The position numbers were made by a program, and so were the translations under genes. Positions 9,944 to 20,790 of a stretch of DNA of 64,000 nt are shown here, in pieces. Positions within the stretch are counted from its first letter, which is position 1; each line of letters starts with the position of its first letter. A model generated the notes under the pieces. The model was not told where the DNA came from. It searched no databases and saw nothing but the letters and a program-made list of their open reading frames with translations. This DNA comes from Linanthus parryae (Eukaryota > Streptophyta > Magnoliopsida > Ericales > Polemoniaceae). Where the stretch lies: the NCBI GenBank assembly GCA_023055425.1, contig JALGPY010000010.1, positions 18,263,363 to 18,327,362 of the forward strand. Reading direction: 5' to 3'.

Positions 9944-12688
9944 AAGAAATCTAACAAAGAAGTCGTTGAGTTGCCCCCCAAGGACCTTTGGTGCAAAGCC
10001 CCCTACCTGGGCGCGGATGATTTTTTATGGCGACCGTCAAGGAGAACACACTCCAAGCGTCACTAGTATAGGGCGCTCCGCAAATGGTTCCAAAACAGGA
10101 GAATTCTGACTGGGACGTGGCCAGTACCCAAGACGTACAACGACTCGGCCTCGAAGCCGGTCTTTATGCGTTCACTGATGTCCTTTCAAAGGCCTTCATG
10201 GAGGGAATCGACTGGATGGAAGAGTGGACGGAGTTCATCCTGGAAAACTACTAGAAGGAACTAAAGCAGGACAATATTTTTCATTCCGTTCGCGCGACGA
10301 AAGGCCTCAGTGTTAGGGTCGACCATGTGATGCTGCAGAACCTATTTTCCAGATACTCCAAGAAGACTCATACCTTTCATTTCCCCAAATTTGAAGTTGC
10401 GCCTACTCTGGAAGACATAGAGGCTTTGTTGCATCTTTCGAGCATGGGAAGTGTAGACCTTTTGGCTGCTCTGACTTCTAAAAAGAAGAACTCACTCTCT
10501 TTGAACAAATGAAGGTTCTTATAGCAGATACGAAGAAGGATGCTTTGATATGGAAACCAAACGCGACCAAGCCTTGCGACATATATATGTCCGTGGCTTC
10601 CGTCGCAAAGAATATTTGGTCTAAGTGGGTGATGTAATTTTTCATGGAATTTGTCAAACCAAATGTAGCTTGAAAGTACGTGCCAGGTCCCCTCGTGACG
10701 GAGTCTTCACCCACATACTTGCAATTGCTGTTTAATTGATGCTTAAACAAAGGTAGCTCTAGGGCCCCTTGTCTTAGGCTCGTTGTGTCATCGTCTAGAT
10801 TTAGCCGAGATGCACATCGAGCAGTCTCAGGGAAAGTTTGATGTCGTGTCCTTAATACTGCGTTCCTGTCTTTGTGGGATTTCGAAAGGTGGCCCGCTTA
10901 TGCCCCAGTCCCTGTCGATGTTGAGTTGTGGAACGCGCCTAATGCCAAGAAATTCGAATTCTGTCCTCGAGCGTGGCGTTGGTACAAGACAAGGGCCCAT
11001 CAACGTACCTTTTCTTCGGTATGCGACAACAGTCGCTACTCGAGCAAAGGCCCTATGTTTCCCGGTTAGACAACATAGTTTTCTTGGAAGGCTTTTACCC
11101 CGAGGAGGACATCCAATTCGAAGCTGAGCACATAATTGAAGGAGATTGGATTTATGGGAGATTCATTAAATGGGTTTGAAGAGGGTATCATCCTGCTCTA
11201 CCCGAGTACGTTCCAGATCCGGAAACCCCTAGCTACGAACGGATAACTATTTTCTATGATCCCATCCGTGTGACTGCCCAATTTGGCTATGATGTCGTTG
11301 CACCTCCCCTATGGCCCGATTCCATTATCAAAGGCTTCTATGATGGGGTGATATATGAGAAGAGTGCCTCCCTGCTAGTTTCTGAGCTTCCCTTGATTCA
11401 ACCAGCACGAAACAGAAAAGGGCGGAACACTCCTAGTTAGGTCAACTTCTGGAATTTCCAAATTTGTCGTCTTATCAAGCCTCAGGCCCAACTTTAACCC
11501 ATTAAGGTACCTGCGCTTCTAAAAATAGAATATACTTTCAAAACAAACCGTGGTCGGGACGATTCCCAATGTGGCTTCTACTCCCTATTGGACAAGGATC
11601 ATCATCTGTGTGCACAACTGATTCTTTATGAGAAGATTGCCATTGTTGAGCAAAGATCCTTGAAGGCAAAGGTCAAATATGTGGATGACTTCAAACAAGT
11701 ACGTTCGCGCACATTTCCTTTACTTTTATATGTATATAAGCTGCACTCTTAGCCTGCACCTCTTGATGACAGTGTTTTCTGAGGCGATTCGCGTCCGGGG
11801 ATCGCAGCGTAACTTTTATGGATTTCCTGCGAGCGAAGAAGGGGTCCGCGCCTAACATTCGTATTACTTCGACGAAGCCCATGACCCCTGAAGTCCAAAA
11901 ATTGGTCTCCGATGCACTAGAGACCTATCTAGCATCAAGTAGAAATACATCCATGAGGAAGAGGACTGGTGATGAACCCGAAGCTAGTGGCGCAGCCACT
12001 CAGCAATCAAAGCATCCTAGGAGTGAACCTGCTACCAGCTAAGAACGCCCTTCCTGATAATCTGCTGCTGCTCCAGCTAAGAAGTCCCTTCCTGACAAGC
12101 AGACTGCTGCTAAGAAAACATTTATTAGGAGGAAAGGTAATCATCTTACCTCTTTCTCTCCCCTTTTCCATAACAAGCTCTTTGTTCATAAGCCCCTTGG
12201 ACATTTCTTTCACTTTGCTGTAGGCAGCGATAACTCCGATGAGGAGGAGATGGGAGTTGTGACTGAGGAAGAAGCATTCGCAGAGTCCAAGACCATGGTT
12301 AAGGAGAGAGGAAGGAAGAAAAAGGAAGAAGAAGATAGGCAGATCTAAGAGGCCTTGTAGAAAAGTGTCAAAGAACGTGGGCCTCCGCAAAGGCCTTCTT
12401 TGTGCCCATCCAGAATTCAAACTCGTTCAACTATTTCCGAGATGCAACAATCTCCGGATGGCCTTCCAGGACCTTACTGGCGATGAAGATGAAGAAGGTA
12501 CGATCTTTAAATTTGCATTGTCGCACTACAAACTTATCTTGGGCGCAATGTATCACGTGGTATCTAGATATGATATTCGCAAATGGTTAAGGGATCAGTG
12601 TGGGAAATCCTCAGGTATATCAACCTCCTTAGCATCACCGTGCTTCATATTAACTTCGTGCGACAATAGCGATTCACTCGACACTTAA
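9944..12688 (+). pseudogene. Antisense ORF of the Tat element with plant-mobile-domain-like region
   Basis: Runs opposite to the Tat gag-pol, in the gap between integrase and 3' LTR. It starts with ATG at 9944 (MAPKKSNKEVVELPP). After frame breaks, one frame from about 10129 to 10510 (one in-frame TAG at 10252) has the order SRYSKKTHTFHFP, then PTLEDIEALLHL. This matches the Thr-His-Thr-Phe-His and Thr-Leu-Glu-Asp signature of plant mobile domain (PMD/MAIN-like, Transposase_28-related) proteins. Further fragments follow at 10870-11180 (Trp and Arg rich) and a Lys/Glu-rich C-terminal part at 11800-12420. Two stretches look like introns with GT and AG ends (11699-11772 and about 12137-12233). 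Antisense ORFs with such domains are known in Tat elements; the role is unknown. This copy is broken. Confidence 0.6.
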
Positions 12689-12865
12689 TCAGGTCACGCG
12701 AAATCTAAAAGAATCGATGACAATCTCTGCGCAGATATCCTATCTCTCTTGCAGTCATCTCCTTGCTGGAGTCGTCTTGTGTCTCAACTGTGTATCGTAT
12801 CCAAAGGAATCCAAAGGAATCGATGACAATTCTCTTGCCACTATTCATGAATGAGCTTGATTAAA

Positions 12866-13055
12866 GTATTTCTATCTAAACAGATAGGCTTATTGCTCGC
12901 GTATTGTTGCTATCTGGACAGATAGGCTTACACTTGCGTATTCTGCTATTGAAGTAGGCGGGCTTTTGGTTTCGCTATCTAAGCAGATAGGATTTTTCTT
13001 ATTGCTATCTTAGGTAGATAGTCTTACACTCGCATATTGCTACTATAGTCGCGCG
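12866..13055. repeat. Palindromic CTATCT/AGATAG repeat array 1
   Basis: About five units of a short inverted repeat (CTATCT, three to four bases, AGATAG, then GGCTT) separated by related spacers with TTACACTCGCGTATTGCT. The same units form array 2 at 14199-14615. The repeats are noncoding and lie between the two antisense frames of the Tat element. Confidence 0.75.
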
Positions 13056-13585
13056 GAACCACATTCGTTTGCTGTTGTGCTGAAAAATAATCAAGTATCT
13101 TCGCGCGACTCTTTTTTTTCGAATTTTGAATAATTTAATGCTTGAAAGACCCTAGTCCCCATAAGCTGCCATTATTGCCTAAAGCTGTTGTGACATCGTA
13201 GCCTTAAATAGACTATGCCCATTACACGGTAAGCCAAGCCGTCATCATTGCCTAGGGCTGCTGTAGCGCCGTAGCCTTTAATGGGGTCATTAATTCTTGC
13301 TTGTCTTTGAGGCTTTGCAGACTCAGCCAGGAACTGAAGAGTCACCTTCTCTAGGTCCTATATAAACCCCTTTCTGCAGTTGGTCTTTTATTTTTCACCA
13401 TTGCCACCCTCTTGGGTTTGCGATTGAGAGAGGATATTCTCCTTCTTCTTTACGGATCCAAAACTAGGATTAGATAATCATGCCACCTCCTCTGAGTTTT
13501 TTTGTTCTTCATATTGCTCTTTACAACTTTTAAACTCGTATCGGCTCTGGATCTCTAATTCTGAATGTGTCCATTGTGTTATAAA
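13056..13585 (+). promoter_or_regulatory. Second copy of the antisense-gene promoter region
   Basis: Contains two related copies of a gctgttgtgacatcgtagcc-like stretch (about 13185 and 13259), a CAGACTCAGCC element near 13317, a gaagagtcac block and a TATA box TATATAAA at 13359-13366. The order corresponds to that upstream of the first antisense ORF at 9600-9670. Nothing else was recognised. Confidence 0.45.
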
Positions 13586-13998
13586 ATGACTCCCAAGAAA
13601 CCCACGAAGGAAGCCATTGACTCGCCCATGCATTCCATAGACTGGTGGTGTACTTTCTCTTATCAGATTGGAGATGTCTTTTCCCTATTCATGCTTGAGG
13701 AAGCCCTCCTTGGAGGAATTTTAACGGAAGTCACTCTTCAACTAGCGCCTGAACAAGAGAGTGACGATTGGAGTCCATCTTTCTTATGCACAATCAACTT
13801 CTTGCCCCATGGGCTGCTCTTCCCATTTGTTCTTATCATCAGCAGCCTCGGATGTTCAATGTTTTTCTGTCATCTCGCCATGTCAGGGGCATCAACAAGA
13901 GACCTGTTTTGATCGAGGACGTCGATGATGACGACAAATCAACCGTAGCTATTTCCGTAGTTTATAGGTTCTATCTAGAAGTCTTGGATGTTCTTTGA
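13586..13998 (+). pseudogene. Second, short antisense frame of the Tat element
   Basis: Starts at ATG 13586 with MTPKKPTKEAIDSP, closely similar to the start of the frame at 9944 (MAPKKSNKEVVELP). The homology soon fades. The remaining frame to about 13912, and an overlapping frame that ends with an acidic IEDVDDDDKSTV motif near 13910-13945, match nothing I recognise. It may be a truncated duplicate of the first antisense gene or a second gene that shares its promoter and N-terminus. Confidence 0.4.
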
Positions 13999-14198
13999 GA
14001 ACGCTATTGATGTATGGATTTTGTTTCCAAGTTTTGCTTATATAAAAGTGCCTTTTGCTTTTTTCCTTACGAACGTTGAGTTCTTTTTTATTTGGTAAAT
14101 TTATTTGCAAGTATTGCATGTAGGTGCCATGATAGACTTGTGAACAAGCCAGTATTAGCTGGCATGATAACGTTGCCAAAGAGATAATATCTGTTTTA

Positions 14199-14615
14199 GC
14201 TGCTATCTAGACAAATAGGCTTTAAATCGCGTCTGGATGCTATCTGAACAGATAGGCTTTAACTCTTATTGCTGCTTATCAAAGTGGGTAAGCTTATACT
14301 CGCAGATTGCTTCTACTTAAACAAGTAGGTTTTAATTTGCTATATAGACATATAGGATTAGTTTTCGCGTGCGGCTGCTATCTAGACAGATAGGCTTTAA
14401 ATCTTATTGCTGCTATCAAAATAGATAGGCTTATGCTCGCAGATTGCTGCTACTTAAACAAATAGGTTTTAATTTGCTATCTAGACAGAAAGGCTTAGTT
14501 TTTGTGTGCGGCTGCTATCTGGACAGATAGGCTTTATATCTTACTATTGATATCAAAGTAGATAGGCTTACGTTCGTATATTGCTGCTATCTAGACAGAT
14601 ATGCTTTGGTTTTGC
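14199..14615. repeat. Palindromic CTATCT/AGATAG repeat array 2 with about 137-bp higher-order period
   Basis: About eleven units of CTATCT-NNN-AGATAG or degenerate forms. They group into a longer repeat: equivalent units start at 14240, 14378 and 14515, a spacing of 137-138 bp. Each longer unit holds one strong palindrome, a weaker TATCAAAATAGATAGGC unit and an ACTTAAACAAATAGG unit. The array lies just downstream of integrase on the Tat strand. Variable tandem repeats here are common in Tat/Ogre relatives. Confidence 0.75.
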
Positions 14616-14728
14616 AGGTGACCGACTATCATTCTACAAGCAAGGCAATTAAATGAAGCCCGCAGTTGAATCCTCATATGGGAGGATATAAGAAAATGTA
14701 CAGTGTGAATGTAAAGAAAAAGAGAAGG

Positions 14729-16039
14729 TTAGGGGTAGTACTTCTTAAGCCATCGCATGTTGATCGGGATGGGAGTAGTGGCAGTCCCATGGCATCTTAG
14801 AATAGTGCAGTAACCACTGTCAAAGACTTCCTTAACCTCAAAAGGTCCTTCCAAGTTGGCAGCAAACTTAGGATGAGTTACTTCGCGCATGCAATGGTAG
14901 GAGGTTCGTAGGGCTAGATCTCCCACTGGCCTATGCTGGACAGTCTTATTGTAGGCCCGCGAGATTCTCTCCTTGTACTTAATATTTTTCCTCTTGGCCT
15001 GTTTACGCTTTTCCTCGAGCAAAATCAAATCATGATCGCGCTCATTTTCGTATAAGGCGCTGAAGGCTAGTCTCGCAGAGTTTATCTTGACCTCGGCCGG
15101 GATCACTACTTCAGCTCCATAACAAAGTAGAAACAGGGAAGTACCAGTAGGAGTCCTTGGTGACGTGCGCTACGCCCAAAGCGATGTACCCAGAGAAACT
15201 GCTCACTATTTATGATCATCCGCAACCATCTTACTTAGGATTCTGAGCAGCGTCTTGTTTGTGGCTTCTTCTTGGCCATTTCCTTTCGGGTAGTAAGGCG
15301 TCGAACACTTCTTCCTTACATTGTACTCCATTAGCTTCAAATAAAATTTTCGATTGACAAAGGGAGTTCCATTGTCGGATAGGATAGTGTTGGGAATCCC
15401 TAAGTGGTGGAAAATGTTCTCCTGTATAAACTTGACCACAACTGCTGCGTTTGCTGTTTTGAGCGGGACAGCCTCAACCCACTCGGTAAATTGCTCTGTT
15501 CCGGTAAGAATGAATTGGTTCCCACGCGAAGGGGGTATTATTGGACCAATGAAATCCAAGGACCAAGTGTGGAAGGGCCAGGGAGTTCCTAACGCGTGCA
15601 AATCAACGACCGGGGCGTGAACTAGATTTCTATGGAATTGGCATTGCTGGCATCTCCTAACCTTCGCGCGACAATCTGCTTCCATGGTTGGCCAGAAATA
15701 ACCAAATGTTAAGAGTCGTCTGCATAACTTCACGCCCCCTTGATGCTCTACTTGACTGGACATTTCCATGACCTCCTCGGCTTCTTGAACATTCAAGCAC
15801 CTGAGTAAGTTCTCATCGTGTTCTTTTGGCCAAAGTAAATTTTCTTGTAGGATGTACCGAGCTGCCTTTCTCCTAAGCTTGTCAGCCTCCCTTCCGTCAC
15901 TTGGCAGAGTTCCCTCTTGCAGATAATCGATTATAGGTTTCCGCCAATCCTCACCCTCGATCGCAGCGACCTCCAGGGAGTCTTTTATCAGCGCACACTT
16001 TTTGCAATTGCTTTGTATGATAGCAGCGAAGTATGCCAT
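14729..16039 (-). pseudogene. Tat integrase
   Basis: Integrase inserts the element cDNA into nuclear DNA. On the minus strand the frame 16039-15206 carries the zinc-binding HHCC region (a His near HQGGVKLCRRLL, then CRAKVRRCQQCQFH). The catalytic core follows, with WSLDFIGPI (first Asp), TILSDNGTPFVN (second Asp) and YPKGNGQEEATNKTL (Glu). The C-terminal part, 15106-14729, continues in another frame and ends with the GPFEVKEVFDSGYCTIL and INMRWLKKYYP motifs of a non-chromodomain gypsy integrase tail. The change of frame between 15106 and 15206 inactivates it. Confidence 0.85.
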
Positions 16040-16535
16040 CTGTGGCAGTGAATTCCATATCTCTGCGCCTTTCCGTAGGTGGAAATCTTATTTTGTCCGC
16101 GCGAGTGTTGATGGATTTTCTCCAATACCGCTCGGCCTTCTTCCTCTATCACGCATTGCATCTGAATTCCCCCAGGCCTTTGTAGTACAACAGACTATCA
16201 TGTATGCAAAACCCTTTTGTGGAAACCGAACTTTCCTTGCTCGTTCCTTCGGCTATCGCGCGCATGATGGGATTTCTCCGATCTTCTTCTTCTTCAGACT
16301 CCTATTCGCACAGGTATTTTACTAAGGATGGAGTTGTCTTAACCACGATCAAGATTTTTGCTGGGCATTTATCAGAGCTGATCTTTGACCCCAAGGTAGC
16401 TAGTGTATCCGCATGTTGATTATAAGATCTGGGAGTGTGCTCATACTTTACGGAATCGAACTTCTAAACCAGCTTATGCACTATCGATCTGTATTTTAGC
16501 AAGTTAATCTCCTTCAACGCGTACTCCCCTGAATC
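16040..16535 (-). other. Decayed RNase H-integrase linker of Tat pol
   Basis: Lies between the second RNase H and the integrase. No frame is open for more than a few tens of codons on the minus strand. By position it is the rest of the second RNase H and the linker, with several indels. Confidence 0.5.
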
Positions 16536-18337
16536 TTACTTTACTATTAGCTTAGAATCTCCCATTACAACGAGATTCTTAACCACCAAGTCCTTGGCTG
16601 CAAGCAATCCTGCGATCAGAGCTTCGTATTCAGCCTCATTGTTGGTCACCGCGAAGTCTAGCTTGGTCGACATCTGAATGACCTCTTGATCAGGCTTGAC
16701 CAACACGACTCCAATTCCTCCTCCCGAACTCGTTGAGGATCCATAAAAATGCATTTTCCAATAATGGTGGATGATCACGTATATCACGGGTCCCTCGAGT
16801 TCCTCCTCTGCCAAGGGTTCACAATTTTCATTTGGGAATTGAGCCAACAAGTCTGCCAGTGCTTGGGATTTGGTGGACTTTGGTCGCGCGTAGACTATGT
16901 CATACTGGGAAATGGTCATATACCATTTTTCCAGTCTCCAACAGGGAGGTGAGTGTCCCAACATATAACGTATAGGATCATGCTTTGTTATGACGACCAC
17001 TTTGTTGGAATTAAAATAGTGCTTTAACTTCTCGATAGCGAAAAATAAAGAGAGGCAATGGCGTTCGATATCTGTGTACTTGGATTCTGTAGACTGGATT
17101 ATGCGTGAGATATCGTACACTGGCCTTTCTTTTCCTTCGAATTGCAGAGCCAACAATGCTCCGATAGACTTTTTCGTTGAGGTTAGGTACAGGAGTAGAG
17201 GCAATCCCACTTGAGGTGCGATCATAACCCTCGGAGATGCTAATAACATTTCAACCTTCGAACTTGGCTTGATGTTCTTCCGTCCACAAGAACGTCGCAT
17301 TCTTTTTCAGCAAATTACCGAAGCAAAATTTCAGTTCTGCGATGGATGGTATGAATCTCCTTAGGTACGACAACTTTCCCAAAAATGTCTTTAAAGCACT
17401 CTGAGACTGTGGCGTAGGTAAGTTAAGGACTGCCGAGATCTTCGCGGGATTAGGCTCAATCTCGTGTTGGTGAATTACATAGTCTAGGAATTTTACCGAG
17501 GTTACCCCAAACGCGCACTTCATGGGGTTCATTTTCAACTGGAAAGCTCGGCATTTGTCAAAGACTTTCCTCAAGTCTTTCCAATGGTCCTTCTTCTGCC
17601 TTGACTTGCCCACTAAGTCATGTAGAATTCAGCTTCCTGATGCATCATGTCATGAAATAATGCCATCATCGAGCGCTGATAGGTAGCTGTGTTGTTGAAG
17701 ACCAAATGGCATAATTGTGTAGTTGAAGACCCCCACGGGCGTGATGAACGCAGTATTATTTTCATCCTCTGGTTCCATCTTGGTCATGTTGTAGCCGCTA
17801 AATCCATCCATGAAGATAAACATTTCATGTCCTGCGGTAGAGTCAACCAGGAGATCTATGTTTGGCAAAGGGAAATCGTCCTTTGGGCAGAACTTGTTCA
17901 GGTCTCTGAAGTCAACACATATGCGAAGGCTCCCATTTTTTTTTCAAGAAATGCACAATATTTGCTAGCCAAGTGGGATGGTGACTGGGCTCGATGAATT
18001 TTTCTTTCAGCAACTTGACAATCTCATACTTTATCTTGACATTTATTTCAGGACGAAAATTCCTTGCAATTTGTTTCATTGGCTTCGAGCCTGGAATGAA
18101 ATCCACTATATGCATGGTGATGCCCTGGTCTAGACCCGGCATTTCATAGTTATCCCACGCGAAAATATCCATGTATTCCTTCAATAATTCAAGCAATTCT
18201 CGTTCATCCTCATTACTAAGATCCGCACTCAATAAGACCGACCTCCTCTTTTCCTCGGTATGGATTGGGAATACATCTTTCAGTTCTCGTTTCAGAGGTT
18301 TCGGGTGGTCCTCCATGCATTCACGGGCTTCCTTCAA
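16536..18337 (-). pseudogene. Tat reverse transcriptase, RNase H and additional RNase H
   Basis: The RT copies the element RNA into DNA and RNase H removes the RNA. Minus-strand segments in order are 18337-17912 (EYMDIFAWDNYEMPGLD and the N-terminal RT fingers), 17868-17650 (FIFMDGFSGYNMTKMEPED, IMPFGLQ) and 17613-17251 (the connection FLDYVIHQHEIEPNPAKI, FLGKLSYLRRFIPSI). The catalytic YxDD region near 17609-17625 appears destroyed by a small deletion. The frame 17300-16536 holds the usual RNase H (RIIQSTESKYTDIERHCL) and then a second RNase H fold (MHFYGSSTSSGGGIGVVL, NNEAEYEALIAGLLAAKDL, GDSKLIVK). The second domain is diagnostic of the Tat lineage. Frame breaks separate each part. Confidence 0.88.
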
Positions 18338-18399
18338 TTACTCAAGCAGTGTCTTCCCCTTATCTTCATCTGGGGCTTTTTTCAGCTCGAAAATTTGCT

Positions 18400-19339
18400 C
18401 AGGGACACCTTCGACGGGACGGGTCGAAGATGATCCCGCACACCTTCAGATGCGATAACACTTCTATCCATTGGAATATAAGCTACCTACTTGCTTCCTC
18501 CCGTATAAGTTGCTTATCCTTAGGTCCTTCTCGCATCACCATTACCCCAGTTGGTGATTGGTCTTTGATGTCCTCCCATTTGGGTAAGGGAGTCAGCTGA
18601 AACAGAGTTAGAGTAGCTTCATCTGCCATTTCCCTAAACCACACAGCTTTAGACAAGTGCGCTTCCTCAAAATTGAACGGATTCACCGATCCGGGTATCG
18701 CGACCACTCTGTCTCTCCAAATGGCCTTCATCACTTGATGAGCTGTGGAAGGCACATCTCGAAGCGGTGGATCCATGCAGGACCAATGATCATATGATAA
18801 GTAGTGTGTGCGTCAATGACATGGAATTTGGCAGAACACTTAATCTGCCCAATCTGGATTGCCAGGCGGATTCATCCAACGGTCATTCTGGAGTCACATC
18901 TGAAGCCCATCAACAGCTTCTTAACAACCTTGTTCTGTGGGATCCCAGCTAGCTCTAGAGTGCTGAGTGGAATCACATTTACTGCAGCTCCGCCATCAAC
19001 GAAGGCTCTCTTGAACTCAACATCATTGATGACGACCTTCACGTAGAGCGGCCTCTGGTGACTCGCGTCTGCTCTCTTGTCCGACTCATCGAACATCATG
19101 ACTAGGCCATTTGATCGCGCGGCCTTGACGACTTTACCGTTCTAGGTGATGAGGTCCTCTCCATAGTCTTCCGTCACTCTTAAGTTGGCCTTTATCATCT
19201 CGTGTCTGCAGGTGCTGGAGAAGTTCATTTCATCAAAAAACTTTCCAAACTTGTTGGAATCCTTCAGCCGCTCAGCGTGTGAATCTTCTATGTCCACGCC
19301 ATAATCCTCATCCTCGCATATTTCAGCAATCACTCGGAC
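18400..19339 (-). pseudogene. Tat aspartic protease region
   Basis: Minus-strand frame from 19339 to about 18483, interrupted by stops near 19142 and 18872. It holds an acidic lead-in (DEDYGVDIEDSHAE), then RPLYVKVVINDVEFKRAFVDGGAAVNVIPLSTLELAGI. Its VDGGAAVNVIP is the Tat form of the retropepsin site, with Asp-Gly-Gly in place of Asp-Ser/Thr-Gly. The frame 18776-18483 continues with DVPSTAHQVMKAIWRDRVVAI, typical of the stretch before Tat RT. The N-terminal side is cut at 19340 by the copia insertion; gag lies beyond it at 27563. Confidence 0.8.
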
Positions 19340-19344
19340 TCCTG

Positions 19345-20776
19345 TGTAGGGTTTTGATTCATGGATCGCGCAACGGAAGCATAATCAAACATAAAACCAT
19401 GCAAAACCGTCCAAGGATCACAAGTCTAGATGCATAACGATAGTAAAGGTTAGAAATCATAAACACACCTTCGGGTTCTCCTTGATGACTTCAAACGCGA
19501 ATAATGTCACGTTCTCTATAGTTGATCCACGCCTAGAGTTGATCCTAGATCTCCCAAACTCCTTGGTGCTAGCCCGGAATAGGAAGAGGAAGAAGAAATC
19601 ACGCAAAACGAGACAAAAAGAGGCTCTCGGCCTCTTTTGGCCGACGGGGACGAGGGCGGCGGCAAGGGGCAGCGTCGGGCCCTCCTTGTTGCTTGCTCTC
19701 TCTCCTTTGTTCTCTCCCACTCTTGTTGTGTTAACTAATGAGCATAAGTTATAAGGAAGTAAGGAAGGAGGGTCCTTTATATAGTCCAACAACTCCTTGT
19801 TAACTACCTAAAGGACTTATTCTAGTCCAAGTAGAATTCAATTTAGTCCCTTCCTTGCAAATTAGTCCCTACTAAGTTTGCAAGGGTTTTCAAAGTGATC
19901 CTTCTAATTAATTAATCCAATTAATTAATTCCCAAATCTAGTTCAACTCTATATAGCGTGTGACCCCATAGGTTCCATCTAGTTGGTAGCAACTATTTGC
20001 TAATATGGAGCGGTTTCTAGCAAAACATCCATTCTAGCCAACTAATAGAATAGTCATCTTGACAACCTTTGTACAAGTAATTGTCTCATCCCTTTGCCTC
20101 CATATCCGGATTGGACACGAGACATACAAGTCACACTCGTATATCCAATCCATAGTTTCTCGATCCATGGGAATAGCCTTATTCGTGCAAATAACATCAA
20201 TATCCCATATTGATTTATTTGAGTCTGGCCAGACATTCTATAAGCACTATCCCTCGAGTGGCCTAGGATATTTGCTCCCGTTATGTGGGAGGGGCAAATC
20301 CTCTCTACGTCCACTACGATCTCTAAGCTTGCTTCTCATTGTATTCAGTACACGCCTTTATAACTACCCAGTTACGGTGTAGCGTTTAACGCTACCAAGA
20401 TCACGATGATCCACAACTAGAATATCTAGTGACTTCAAGTCTAAGGATGACAATACCATTTCACCGCGAGAAGCGCTTGTGACTCAACATAACATGTATG
20501 TAGCCTTCTCGGAGATGGGTCAATCCAGTGCAACATTCCGTAATGCATACCTATGTGTTGGATCGTGATATCTCCATATCAATCCAACCCGATACTAGTC
20601 TATAGATGATTGTCCCATTTAATCATTATACTTGACTAGGGATATTTAAGATAAACAACACAATTGTAAATCTAAGGACTTCATTATATTAAATATCCAA
20701 TAAATAATAAATGAATTTTCTAGCCATATACAAATTCATACTAAACTAGATTGCCTCTAGGGCATCTATTCCAACA
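19345..20776 (-). repeat. 3' LTR of the copia element
   Basis: Window orientation TGTAGGG to CCAACA. On the element strand it starts TGTTGG and ends CCTACA, the usual TG...CA ends. It matches 26132-27562 almost base for base. It lies next to the polypurine tract at 20777-20787. Confidence 0.95.
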
Positions 20777-20790
20777 GTCTCCCACTTGCA
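20777..20790 (-). promoter_or_regulatory. Polypurine tract of the copia element
   Basis: On the minus strand it reads TGCAAGTGGGAGAC immediately before the TGTTGG start of the 3' LTR. It lies directly after the stop codon of the coding region. Confidence 0.8.

Noticed and set aside
12866..14615. CRISPR array
   Set aside because: The units are short palindromes with related, not unique, spacers, in plant transposon DNA.
19457..20382. Frames repeated at 26244-27168
   Set aside because: These are the two copia LTRs; identical frames reflect LTR identity, not genes.
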